From positions 1,736,001-1,800,000 of the forward strand of contig CP065001.1 of assembly GCA_016700155.1 (NCBI GenBank): DNA of 64,000 bases. The letters are read 5' to 3'. Shown here piece by piece: positions 10,612 to 18,498 of this stretch. The notes beneath the pieces are model-generated. The model did not search any database and was not told the origin of the DNA. It was given only the letters and a program-made list of their open reading frames with translations. How positions within the stretch are numbered: position 1 is the stretch's first letter; the number at the start of each line of letters is the position of its first letter. The position numbers and the translations under genes are program-made. This stretch comes from Ignavibacteriales bacterium (lineage in GTDB: Bacteria > Bacteroidota > Ignavibacteria > Ignavibacteriales > Ignavibacteriaceae).

Positions 10612-11466
10612 ATTAAGATCGTTTCAAGTGTTGAAGAGATTCAAAGCATCTGTTCAAAGAAAAAAAAGGATGGGGTAAGAATCGGTTTTGTTCCAACCAT
10701 GGGCTTTCTTCACAAAGGTCACCTGTCATTAGTAAAAAGAGCAAAAGAACTAACTGATTTTACCGTTGTTTCTATTTTCGTTAACCCGACTCAGTTCTCG
10801 CCAAACGAAGACCTCAACAAATATCCGCGTGATATTGATAATGACAAACGACTATTAGAAAATGAAAATGTGGACCTGGTTTTCATTCCGGAAGCGAGTG
10901 AAATTTATCCGGAAAATTTTCAGACTTATACCGAAGTATCAAAAATCACCAGACAACTTGAAGGTGAATTCCGTCCGACTCATTTTAAGGGAGTAACGAC
11001 AATAGTCAATATTCTATTTAACATCATTCAACCCGATGTTGCTTTCTTTGGACAAAAAGATGCGCAGCAATCTGCAGTGATTAAAAGAATGGTGACAGAT
11101 TTAAAACTTCCGATTCAAATTGAAGTTTGTCCTATCGTTCGTGAATCGGATGGTCTGGCGATGAGTTCAAGGAATGTATATTTATCAGAATCTGAACGGC
11201 TGGACGCATTAGTACTCTCGCGTTCATTGACATTTGGAACTAATCTCATAAATAGCGGAGAGAGAGATAGTCAAAAAATAATTGACGGAATGACTACACT
11301 TGTAAATTTAGTTTCAACGTCAAAACTTGAATACATAAAAATCGTCAACGAAAAATCATTTGAGTTAGCAGAAGTGTTAATCAAAGGTCAGAGTTATTTT
11401 TTACTAATCGCGTGCTGGATTGGAAAAACAAGGTTGATAGATAATACTATTATTTCGGTTAGTTGA
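10612..11466 (+). CDS. panC: Pantothenate synthetase, probable ATT start
   Basis: Joins pantoate and beta-alanine using ATP to make pantothenate, the CoA precursor. The first ATG in frame (10699) is the Met of the ATP-binding PTMG motif, so starting there would remove the first strand and half of that motif. The frame is open upstream to a stop at 10597, with no ATG, GTG or TTG. An ATT at 10612 has TGAGGT about 4 bases upstream, overlapping the accD stop, and gives a normal N-terminus (KIVSSVEEIQ...RIGFVPTMG) and 284 residues. Other hallmarks are HKGHL, SIFVNPTQF, the GQKD loop and MSSRN. The C-terminal GKTRLIDN is also typical. The 3' end overlaps coaX (opposite strand) by 8 bases. Start at ATT is inferred; a sequencing error for ATG is the alternative. 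Confidence 0.93.
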   Translation: MKIVSSVEEIQSICSKKKKDGVRIGFVPTMGFLHKGHLSLVKRAKELTDFTVVSIFVNPTQFSPNEDLNKYPRDIDNDKRLLENENVDLVFIPEASEIYPENFQTYTEVSKITRQLEGEFRPTHFKGVTTIVNILFNIIQPDVAFFGQKDAQQSAVIKRMVTDLKLPIQIEVCPIVRESDGLAMSSRNVYLSESERLDALVLSRSLTFGTNLINSGERDSQKIIDGMTTLVNLVSTSKLEYIKIVNEKSFELAEVLIKGQSYFLLIACWIGKTRLIDNTIISVS

Positions 11467-12220
11467 TATTTGGTTCTCTGTTTAACTGGTAAATTCTGTT
11501 GGCACCGTGAAGCACAAGATACGGTTCAAATGTATATGGGTGTTTGATATGATTAAGCAGTGCTTCGGCGTTTCCGCCGGTAACATATAAATTTATTTCG
11601 CCGGCTTTTAAATCTTCCCTAATGTACCTGATTATTTTTTCAAGTAACCCAATCGTTGAATTTATAACACCGCTTATAATTGCTGTGTCAGTGGATTTCC
11701 CGATTAATTCACTTAATGCACCGGCAGTTCGAAGTGGTAATGCAGCAGTCTTTGTATGTAAAGATTCAAACATCAGAGAAATTCCGGGAGAAATTGTTCC
11801 TCCTATAAATGCATCAGGTCCTTTTAGAATATTTATAGTCGTTGCTGTGCCGCAATCCATTGTTATTATAAAATCCGAAAGTGAAATCGGTACTTTGTCG
11901 GACTGAATTGACAAAGCCCCTTTTACAGAACATAACCTGTCATTTCCAAGTGTTAATGGAGTATCGTAGTCGATTTTCAGACCTGTAGGTTTATCAGCTG
12001 AGATGATGAATGGTGCTATTCCTTTTTCATTACATAATTCTGCTATCAATTTAGTTTTGATATTTGAAACACTGCTTATGCAAACGGCTTCAACATTTTC
12101 TTGAAGAGAGATATTTTTAATTTCAGTTTCACCTGAAAAAATATCTGTACTCATTAATTTGGTATCCTCAAAAAGACCGGATTTAATTCTGGTATTGCCG
12201 ATATCAAAAACTAAAATCAT
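11459..12220 (-). CDS. coaX: Type III pantothenate kinase
   Basis: Phosphorylates pantothenate, the first step from pantothenate to CoA; type III enzymes belong to the ASKHA fold. The 253 residues show the phosphate-binding DIGNTRIKSG at the N-terminus, MDCGTATTINI near residue 125 with the catalytic-region aspartate, GGTISPG, and an ENLYVTGG-like segment (NLYVTGGNA) near the C-terminus. The ATG overlaps the birA stop by 4 bases, so the two form an operon. It converges on panC, the gene making its substrate. Confidence 0.93.
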   Translation of the reverse strand: MILVFDIGNTRIKSGLFEDTKLMSTDIFSGETEIKNISLQENVEAVCISSVSNIKTKLIAELCNEKGIAPFIISADKPTGLKIDYDTPLTLGNDRLCSVKGALSIQSDKVPISLSDFIITMDCGTATTINILKGPDAFIGGTISPGISLMFESLHTKTAALPLRTAGALSELIGKSTDTAIISGVINSTIGLLEKIIRYIREDLKAGEINLYVTGGNAEALLNHIKHPYTFEPYLVLHGANRIYQLNREPNIN

Positions 12221-12990
12221 CCCAGGCTCACATCACCGAAATGAATTTTTTCAATTTTGTTTTTTACTTTCAAAAGAAGAAATCCGTTTTCATCAATATC
12301 CTCAAATATTCCATACCTTGTTGCGTCGCCCTCTGTTATTGAAATTTTTTCACCGATCATATCACATCTTGATTTCCAGTCCTTCAAAATGATTTCGGAT
12401 TTTTCAGGAATCAGATCAATAAACTCTTCAAAATTATTCAGGATTTCCGCAAGGAATTTTTCTCTTTCAATATTTTGCCCGGTTTCAGTTTTTATTGATG
12501 TGGGTTCAATATTAAAACTGCCCTGGAACAAAGTCTGGTTTACATTTACTCCAATTCCGACAACTAATCTTTCAATTTTATTTCCCTGTGAAGTAGATTC
12601 AAGTAAAATACCTGCGACTTTTTTCTTATTAATTAGAACATCATTCGGCCATTTTAATTCAGTTTTAAGCTGGTATAAATTTTCTATTGAAACAGCTACA
12701 GCAAGTGCAGCAGAAAAATTTATCAGATTAATATTATGGCTAATCAGATCTTCATTAGAAAATAAAACTGAAAAGGTAAGATTTAATCCTTTTGCGCTGT
12801 ACCAGACCCGGTCTTTACGCCCTTTTCCTTTTACCTGTTTTTCCGCCAGTGCAACTGTGCCATCAATATTTTGTTTTTTATTCTTTACGAGCAAAAGAGA
12901 ATTTGTTGAATCTAATTCTTCAGCGTAAATAAAATTTCTGCCAATGATTTCGGTGTTGAGTTTTATATCAAAGGATTCAAGTTCAAACAA
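12217..12990 (-). CDS. birA: Biotin--[acetyl-CoA-carboxylase] ligase
   Basis: Activates biotin with ATP and attaches it to the biotin carboxyl carrier protein. Motifs are DSTNS near residue 28, the biotin/AMP loop KGKGRKDRVWYS near residue 54, KWPNDVLI near residue 114, and GIGVNVNQ. At 257 residues without an N-terminal helix-turn-helix it is a monofunctional ligase and not a bio-operon repressor. The start is TTG at 12990, supported by AAGGTG six bases upstream and by lack of a better start before the DST motif. It overlaps coaX by 4 bases. Confidence 0.93.
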   Translation of the reverse strand: MFELESFDIKLNTEIIGRNFIYAEELDSTNSLLLVKNKKQNIDGTVALAEKQVKGKGRKDRVWYSAKGLNLTFSVLFSNEDLISHNINLINFSAALAVAVSIENLYQLKTELKWPNDVLINKKKVAGILLESTSQGNKIERLVVGIGVNVNQTLFQGSFNIEPTSIKTETGQNIEREKFLAEILNNFEEFIDLIPEKSEIILKDWKSRCDMIGEKISITEGDATRYGIFEDIDENGFLLLKVKNKIEKIHFGDVSLG

Positions 12991-13045
12991 TTTTTCACCT
13001 TTTTATTTTAAAAATAGGATAAATAATTCAAAGTGTCAGTTTGTT

Positions 13046-13072
13046 TGTCAGAAATTTAATTCGTCTGACAAT
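13046..13072. promoter_or_regulatory. Inverted repeat between birA and hsp20
   Basis: Perfect 8-bp inverted repeat, TTGTCAGA and TCTGACAA, separated by 11 bases. It lies in the divergent region between birA and the heat-shock block. Further TGTCA half-sites occur at about 13035 and 13087. The arrangement looks like a dimeric regulator's operator, but no regulator can be named. It is not the CIRCE element used by HrcA. Confidence 0.4.
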
Positions 13073-13167
13073 AAGTCTGAATAAATGTCAATCAATTATC
13101 ATTGGCATTTACCGGGTTTTCACTTATCTCATTATAATATAATAAGTTACGACTCTGATTAATCTGA

Positions 13168-13182
13168 TGGCACAATGGTTGA
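13168..13182 (+). promoter_or_regulatory. Possible sigma-54-like promoter before hsp20
   Basis: TGGCAC-N5-TTGA, close to the -24/-12 consensus TGGCAC-N5-TTGC with the right 10-bp spacing between the GG and the -12 dinucleotide. The -12 C is replaced by A, which weakens the case. It would place transcription start near 13194, about 44 bases before the hsp20 ATG. Confidence 0.3.
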
Positions 13183-13237
13183 AATATTTCGGATGAATTG
13201 ATGTAAAACAAAAAATAAAAAAATAGGAGTTGATAAA

Positions 13238-13672
13238 ATGACACTGATAAAATTTGAACCGTTAAGGGAACTTGAAAACTTTAACAACAGGATCCAAAGA
13301 TTTTTTGGTGAATTTCCAATGAGCAGTGAGTTCAGTCATTCATTCAATCCAAGGGTTGATATCTCCGAAGATGAAAATAATATTTTTATTAATGCTGAGG
13401 TACCCGGAGTTAAAAAGGATGACATTAAGATTTCACTTCAGGATAATATTCTTACTATCAGCGGAGAGAAAAAGAGTGAGACCAAAGAATCAAAGGACAA
13501 AAATTATTATAGGAATGAAAGAATATTCGGATCGTTCACAAGAAGCTTTACTTTACCCGAAGAAATAAATCCTGATAAAGTGGATGCAAAATTTTCTGAT
13601 GGTATTCTCAATGTAACAATTGAAAAAGCTGCGCCAAAAGAAATAAGCCAGCGTTTTATAGATATTAAGTAA
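13238..13672 (+). CDS. Small heat-shock protein (Hsp20/alpha-crystallin), first copy
   Basis: ATP-independent holdase that binds unfolding proteins in the cytoplasm. The 144 residues contain the alpha-crystallin domain at about 40-135: a PRVDISEDENN strand, AEVPGVKKDDIKI, then ILTISGEKK, then a linker with FGSFTRSFTLP, then A-x-x-x-DGILNVTIEK with the usual C-terminal I-x-I-like tail (FIDIK). It has an AGGAG ribosome-binding site 8 bases upstream. It heads the hsp20-dnaK-hsp20 block. Confidence 0.95.
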   Translation: MTLIKFEPLRELENFNNRIQRFFGEFPMSSEFSHSFNPRVDISEDENNIFINAEVPGVKKDDIKISLQDNILTISGEKKSETKESKDKNYYRNERIFGSFTRSFTLPEEINPDKVDAKFSDGILNVTIEKAAPKEISQRFIDIK

Positions 13673-13690
13673 GTCGTTTTGTTCAGATGG

Positions 13691-13721
13691 AGCGGCAGTA
13701 AACCTGCCGCTATAATTTTTT
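13691..13721 (+). terminator. Intrinsic terminator or attenuator between hsp20 and dnaK
   Basis: Perfect 8-bp GC-rich stem AGCGGCAG/CTGCCGCT with a TAAAC loop, followed after a few bases by six T. It lies in the 73-base gap before dnaK, so it may reduce or separate dnaK transcription from hsp20, or act as an mRNA processing or stability element. Confidence 0.65.
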
Positions 13722-13745
13722 AGAAATCAAAAGGAGAAAATTAGA

Positions 13746-15677
13746 ATGGGAAAGATAATAGGCATAGACCTTGGAACTACTAACTCTTGCGTTTCGGTGA
13801 TGGAAGGAAACGATCCGGTTGTTATACCTAATTCAGAAGGCGGCAGAACTACACCTTCTGTTGTAGCATTTACAAAATCAGGAGAACGTTTAGTAGGTCA
13901 GCCCGCAAAACGACAGGCGATAACAAATCCAAAGAACACGCTCTTTTCAATAAAAAGATTTATGGGACGACTTGTAAATGAAGTTCAGGATGAAAAAACA
14001 AAAGTCCCCTATGAAATAATACCCGGAGACGGAAGCTCTGCTCGCGTTAAAGTAAGTGACCGTGTTTACTCTCCACCTGAAATAAGTGCAATGATACTTC
14101 AGAAGATGAAAAAAACCGCGGAAGAATATCTCGGTCAGGAAGTAACAGAAGCAGTGATTACTGTCCCGGCATATTTCAACGATTCACAGCGACAGGCAAC
14201 AAAAGATGCAGGTGAGATCGCGGGATTAAAAGTAAGAAGAATAATTAATGAACCTACTGCAGCAGCTCTTGCTTACGGACTGGATAAAAAAAATCATGAT
14301 CACGTTGTAGCTGTATACGATCTTGGTGGTGGAACATTTGATATATCAGTTCTGTCGCTTGGAGATGGAGTATTTGAAGTTAAGTCAACTAATGGAGATA
14401 CTCATCTCGGTGGAGATGATTTTGATCAGCGACTGATTGATTATCTCGCAGATGAATTTAAGAAACAGGAAGGAATTGATTTAAGAAATGATCCAATGGC
14501 TCTGCAGAGATTAAAAGAAGCCGCAGAAAAAGCTAAGATAGAATTATCTTCATCATCTACTACAGATGTTAATCTTCCTTTTATTACTGCAACACAGGAT
14601 GGACCTAAACATCTCAATCTTAATATCTCGCGCTCAAAATTTGAACAGCTAATTGATGATCTTGTTCAGAGGACTAAGATTCCTTGTGAGCAGGCAATTA
14701 AGGATGCAGGTATTTCCGCTTCACAGATCGATGAAGTTATTCTTGTCGGTGGTTCAACCAGGATCCCGATGGTACAGGAACTTGTAAAAAAACTTTTTGG
14801 AAAAGAACCTCATAAAGGCGTTAATCCTGATGAAGTTGTATCTATAGGCGCTGCAATTCAAGGCGGTGTTCTAACCGGTGAAGTTAAAGATGTATTATTG
14901 CTTGATGTTACTCCTTTATCACTCGGTATAGAAACGCTTGGCGGTGTTATGACAAGATTGATCGAATCAAACACTACTATACCTACAAAGAAAAGTGAAA
15001 CCTTTTCAACAGCTTCAGATAGTCAGCCTTCAGTTGAAATACATGTACTGCAGGGTGAAAGACCAATGGCACATGACAACAGAAGCCTTGGAAAATTTCA
15101 TCTTGATGGTATTCCGCCTGCACCTAGAGGCATACCTCAGATTGAAGTTACATTCGATATAGATGCGAACGGTATTATGCATGTGTCAGCTAAAGATAAA
15201 GCTACGAATAAGGAACAAAGTATAAGGATAACTTCTTCAAGCGGCTTATCTCAGAATGAAATAGAAAAAATGAAACGCGATGCGACTGAACATGCTGCTG
15301 AAGATAAAAAGAAAAAAGAGTCTGTTGATACAAAGAATAATGCCGACAGCCTTGTATTTCAGATTAAAAAACAGATGGAAGAACTCAAGGATAAAATACC
15401 GGCAGACGTGAAATCAAGACTTGAATCTGAAGTTAAAAAAGTTGAAGATGCTATAAGCACAAACAATACAGATCAGATTAAAACGGCTACTGACTCACTG
15501 AATAAAGTCTGGAGTGAAGTAGCTTCGCAGCTTTATCAGCAAGCCGGGGCAGGTCAGCCTGGTGCCGGTCAGCAAACTTCTGGACAGGCATCTGACCCAC
15601 AGCAGAAAGCTGACGATAAAAATGAGGTACAGGACGCTTCCTACGAAGTTGTAGACGACGATAAAAAAGATAAATAG
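13746..15677 (+). CDS. dnaK: DnaK, Hsp70 chaperone
   Basis: ATP-driven chaperone working with DnaJ and GrpE. The 643 residues begin GKIIGIDLGTTNSCVSV and carry the phosphate and adenosine motifs (VPAYFNDSQRQATKDAG, INEPTAAALAYG, DLGGGTFDISVL, LVGGSTRIPMVQ), the DVTPLSLGIETLGG linker-to-substrate-domain junction, and a Q/G-rich tail ending in an acidic EVVDDDKKDK-type C-terminus. The start has an AAGGAG site. dnaJ and grpE are not adjacent; two hsp20 genes flank it instead. Confidence 0.98.
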   Translation: MGKIIGIDLGTTNSCVSVMEGNDPVVIPNSEGGRTTPSVVAFTKSGERLVGQPAKRQAITNPKNTLFSIKRFMGRLVNEVQDEKTKVPYEIIPGDGSSARVKVSDRVYSPPEISAMILQKMKKTAEEYLGQEVTEAVITVPAYFNDSQRQATKDAGEIAGLKVRRIINEPTAAALAYGLDKKNHDHVVAVYDLGGGTFDISVLSLGDGVFEVKSTNGDTHLGGDDFDQRLIDYLADEFKKQEGIDLRNDPMALQRLKEAAEKAKIELSSSSTTDVNLPFITATQDGPKHLNLNISRSKFEQLIDDLVQRTKIPCEQAIKDAGISASQIDEVILVGGSTRIPMVQELVKKLFGKEPHKGVNPDEVVSIGAAIQGGVLTGEVKDVLLLDVTPLSLGIETLGGVMTRLIESNTTIPTKKSETFSTASDSQPSVEIHVLQGERPMAHDNRSLGKFHLDGIPPAPRGIPQIEVTFDIDANGIMHVSAKDKATNKEQSIRITSSSGLSQNEIEKMKRDATEHAAEDKKKKESVDTKNNADSLVFQIKKQMEELKDKIPADVKSRLESEVKKVEDAISTNNTDQIKTATDSLNKVWSEVASQLYQQAGAGQPGAGQQTSGQASDPQQKADDKNEVQDASYEVVDDDKKDK

Positions 15678-15684
15678 ATTATCC

Positions 15685-15711
15685 GAGGATCTCACTTATG
15701 TGATGATCCTC
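15685..15711 (+). other. Hairpin after dnaK
   Basis: Stem GAGGATC/GATCCTC extended by TCAC/GTGA around a TTAT loop with a one-base bulge. There is no strong T run after it, so it is more likely an mRNA 3'-end or processing structure than an intrinsic terminator. Confidence 0.45.
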
Positions 15712-15749
15712 AATTAAAAATTTTATTAAATAAATTACAGGAGTAAAAG

Positions 15750-16151
15750 ATGACTGCAAACAAAGAACTAATTGCTGTTAATGAAACGGGATCAATGAAC
15801 TGGGAAAATATATTGGAGAATGAAAGAAGTATTGCACCACTGGTGGATATCTATGAAACAAATGATGATTTTATACTTGTAGCAAATATGCCCGGTGTAA
15901 ACAGGGAAAATGTTAAAGTGAAACTTGAAGAAGAATCACTTGTTATATTCGGTAAGATGAATAACTATGATGATGCTGCAAAACGGAAATATCTTTTAAA
16001 TGAAAATGAAATAGCAAATTACTACCGCAGGTTCAGGATTAGCAATAGTATTGATGAAACAAGGATCAGTGCAAAGTTTGAAAACGGACAGCTATCACTA
16101 GTAATGCCCAAGCACGAAAGAATAAAACCACGCGCAATTTCAATTTCATAA
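15750..16151 (+). CDS. Small heat-shock protein (Hsp20 family), second diverged copy
   Basis: Alpha-crystallin-domain protein of 133 residues: PLVDIYETNDDFILVANMPGV, then VKVKLEEESLVIFGKM, then YYRRFRIS, then I-S-A-K-F-ENGQLSLVMPK. It keeps the A-x-x-x-x-G-x-L signature, but the loop between strands and the N-terminal arm differ strongly from the first hsp20 (no ISGEKK, and an N-terminal acidic arm). It has an AGGAG site. It probably forms hetero- or separate oligomers feeding DnaK; that is inference. Confidence 0.9.
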   Translation: MTANKELIAVNETGSMNWENILENERSIAPLVDIYETNDDFILVANMPGVNRENVKVKLEEESLVIFGKMNNYDDAAKRKYLLNENEIANYYRRFRISNSIDETRISAKFENGQLSLVMPKHERIKPRAISIS

Positions 16152-16168
16152 TTTGAACATCTCTTCCA

Positions 16169-16192
16169 AGCCCGTCTATGACGGGCTTTTTT
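16169..16192 (+). terminator. Intrinsic terminator of the heat-shock block
   Basis: Perfect 8-bp stem AGCCCGTC/GACGGGCT, TAT loop, followed by a T run. It lies 18 bases after the second hsp20 stop and closes the hsp20-dnaK-hsp20 block. Confidence 0.9.
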
Positions 16193-16338
16193 GATATACC
16201 CTCCGATGCATCTTTGTTCAACTTCATGATAATTTATTCCAACAGATAAAAGTTTTTTGAATAAGTGAATTTTCTTAAATTGCCGCGTGTAAAGCTATAA
16301 TTAACGGCAAACTAAATTGATTTTTATTCGCAGGTTTG

Positions 16339-17433
16339 ATGACCATTAAATCCAAGAAAAACCGCATAATCTTTATTGACCTTATGCGGGCATTTGCGGT
16401 ATTAATGATGGTTCAGGGTCACACCGTTGATGTTCTGCTTTCAAATGATTTCAGAAATATGGACTCTCCTTTTTTTCTCTCCTGGTTTTTTATGCGTGGA
16501 ATGACGGCACCTATTTTTTTATTCACATCAGGTACTGTATTCACTTATTTATTCCGGCTCGTTAATGAACCATTTCTTAATAATCCAAGAACAAAAAAAG
16601 GATTTAAAAGAGTTTTACTTTTAATCGTGCTCGGGTACTTGCTGAGATATCCAACGCCGACACTTGTAGTATTTAACAATGTAACACCACTGCAATGGCA
16701 GATATTTTTTGCGGTTGATGTTCTCCAATTGATTGGATTTGGATTGTTCTTCATACTTATCCTCATGTTCCTTTCAGAAAAACTAAAACTTAATGACTAT
16801 ATAACATTTGCACTTGGGGCACTTTTCTTTTTTGTGCTCTATCCGATCTTTGATAAAATGAACTGGAGTGAAATTCTTCCCGCACCATTAGCAGGATATT
16901 TTTATAAAGGAACAGGGTCAAACTTTCCATTATTTCCATGGGCGGGTTACGTGATCTGCGGTGCGATATTGGGTTCATTCCTTGCAAAAAATCCTGATGT
17001 ATTCCGTTCGACTAATTTTAGTTTCGGTTTGATCATTGCCGGGATAATTATTTTGTCGGTTGCTCTAATCGGGGATAGGATTGAAACAGCTTCCTTAGGT
17101 AAAAGTTATTTATGGACGACAAGCCCAAACCTTGTTATTTTACGACTGGCGATTGTACTTTTTCTGAATGGTATCGTATCATTAATTGCTTCCAGAGTTG
17201 ATAAGATCCCAAGGATAATTATTCTGCTGGGAAGAAATACATTGCTGATTTATATAGTTCATCTTATGATACTTTATGGAAGTGCGTGGAACCCGGGAAT
17301 CATTCTATTGTTCAATAAGAGTTTCGGAGTGTTAAACACTATTGGCTCTGCGCTGCTTATGCTTAGCACGATGACTTTGATGGTAATTATTCTTCACAGA
17401 TTAAAAATTAAAAACAAACAATTGGTAACCTGA
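16339..17433 (+). CDS. Polytopic membrane acyltransferase-like protein (DUF1624/HGSNAT-like)
   Basis: About 364 residues with roughly ten hydrophobic spans. The N-terminus RIIFIDLMRAFAVLMMVQGH matches the start of DUF1624 and acyltransferase-3 type membrane proteins, whose conserved GH in the first span is thought to be catalytic, and a second conserved block is MTAPIFLFTSG. Such proteins transfer acyl groups to sugars or other surface molecules; the substrate here is unknown. A TTG just upstream is also in frame (16336), but the adjacent ATG is preferred. It stands alone between the terminator and ruvB, 18 bases before the latter. Confidence 0.75.
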   Translation: MTIKSKKNRIIFIDLMRAFAVLMMVQGHTVDVLLSNDFRNMDSPFFLSWFFMRGMTAPIFLFTSGTVFTYLFRLVNEPFLNNPRTKKGFKRVLLLIVLGYLLRYPTPTLVVFNNVTPLQWQIFFAVDVLQLIGFGLFFILILMFLSEKLKLNDYITFALGALFFFVLYPIFDKMNWSEILPAPLAGYFYKGTGSNFPLFPWAGYVICGAILGSFLAKNPDVFRSTNFSFGLIIAGIIILSVALIGDRIETASLGKSYLWTTSPNLVILRLAIVLFLNGIVSLIASRVDKIPRIIILLGRNTLLIYIVHLMILYGSAWNPGIILLFNKSFGVLNTIGSALLMLSTMTLMVIILHRLKIKNKQLVT

Positions 17434-17451
17434 TAAAAAAGAAATTGAGTT

Positions 17452-18480
17452 ATGAGAAAACCAGGGACTGTTGATCCTTCAGTTAATGATGAAGAAAAAA
17501 AGTTTGAACAATCTTTACGTCCGATAAAGATTTCAGATTTTATGGGGCAGGCAAAAATAACTGACAATCTAAAAGTCTTTATCAGTGCCGCATCAAAAAG
17601 GGGAGAAGCACTTGACCACGTGCTGCTTACAGGTCCGCCGGGACTTGGTAAAACAACACTTGCTCACATCATTGCAAATGAAATGGGAGTAAAATTAAAA
17701 ATTACTTCAGGTCCGGTGCTTGAAAAGCCCGGTGATCTTGCCGGCTTACTTACTACTCTGGAAGAAAAAGCTGTTCTGTTTATAGATGAAATTCACAGGC
17801 TTAGTCCTGTTGTTGAAGAATATCTTTATTCAGCAATGGAAGACTACAAACTTGATATTATGATCGACAGCGGTCCGAATGCAAGATCAGTTCAAATAAG
17901 TCTACCGAAATACACATTGATTGGTGCGACAACCAGAGCCGGTATGTTGACTTCTCCGTTACGAGATCGCTTTGGAATAAGATTCAGGCTCGATTATTAC
18001 GACTCTTCAATACTTGATAAAATTATTGCGCGCTCTGCTTCAATACTCAATATCAAAATATTGGATGATGCCTGCCTGGAAATAGGAAAAAGATCCCGAG
18101 GCACACCGAGGATAGCCAACAGGTTATTGAGAAGGACAAGAGATTTCGCTGACTTTGAGAATAAAAATAAAATCGACATTGAAGTTGCCAGAAAAGCATT
18201 AAGTGCATTAGAGGTTGATGAATACGGTCTTGATGAAATGGATAAAGAAATAATCCTGGCTATTATCGAAAAATATAAAGGCGGTCCGGTTGGACTTGGG
18301 ACACTTGCTGTCGCAGTTAATGAAGACCCCGGCACAATTGAAGAAGTTTATGAACCGTTCCTTATTCAACAAGGATTTATTCAGCGAACTCCGCGCGGAC
18401 GTGAAGCAACCGAACTTGCTTATAAGAGATTTGGAAAATTAAAACAAGGAAACAAAACTGATTCGTTATTTGATCAGTAA
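17452..18480 (+). CDS. ruvB: RuvB, Holliday junction branch-migration ATPase
   Basis: Hexameric AAA+ motor that drives RuvA-bound Holliday junctions. The 342 residues carry the start region LRPIKISDFMGQ, Walker A GPPGLGKTT (61-69), Walker B LFIDEIHRL near residue 107, sensor GATTRAGMLTSPLRDRFG, and the C-terminal winged-helix motif RTPRGREAT. Neither ruvA nor ruvC is adjacent. A 112-residue reading on the opposite strand is a shadow. Confidence 0.97.
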   Translation: MRKPGTVDPSVNDEEKKFEQSLRPIKISDFMGQAKITDNLKVFISAASKRGEALDHVLLTGPPGLGKTTLAHIIANEMGVKLKITSGPVLEKPGDLAGLLTTLEEKAVLFIDEIHRLSPVVEEYLYSAMEDYKLDIMIDSGPNARSVQISLPKYTLIGATTRAGMLTSPLRDRFGIRFRLDYYDSSILDKIIARSASILNIKILDDACLEIGKRSRGTPRIANRLLRRTRDFADFENKNKIDIEVARKALSALEVDEYGLDEMDKEIILAIIEKYKGGPVGLGTLAVAVNEDPGTIEEVYEPFLIQQGFIQRTPRGREATELAYKRFGKLKQGNKTDSLFDQ

Positions 18481-18498
18481 AAAAAATCAAACGGTAAA

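Noticed and set aside
10699..11466. panC starting at the first ATG
   Set aside because: It would begin inside the PTMG ATP-binding motif.
12257..12928. 223-residue frame on the plus strand
   Set aside because: Shadow of birA; no signal, domain or ribosome-binding site.
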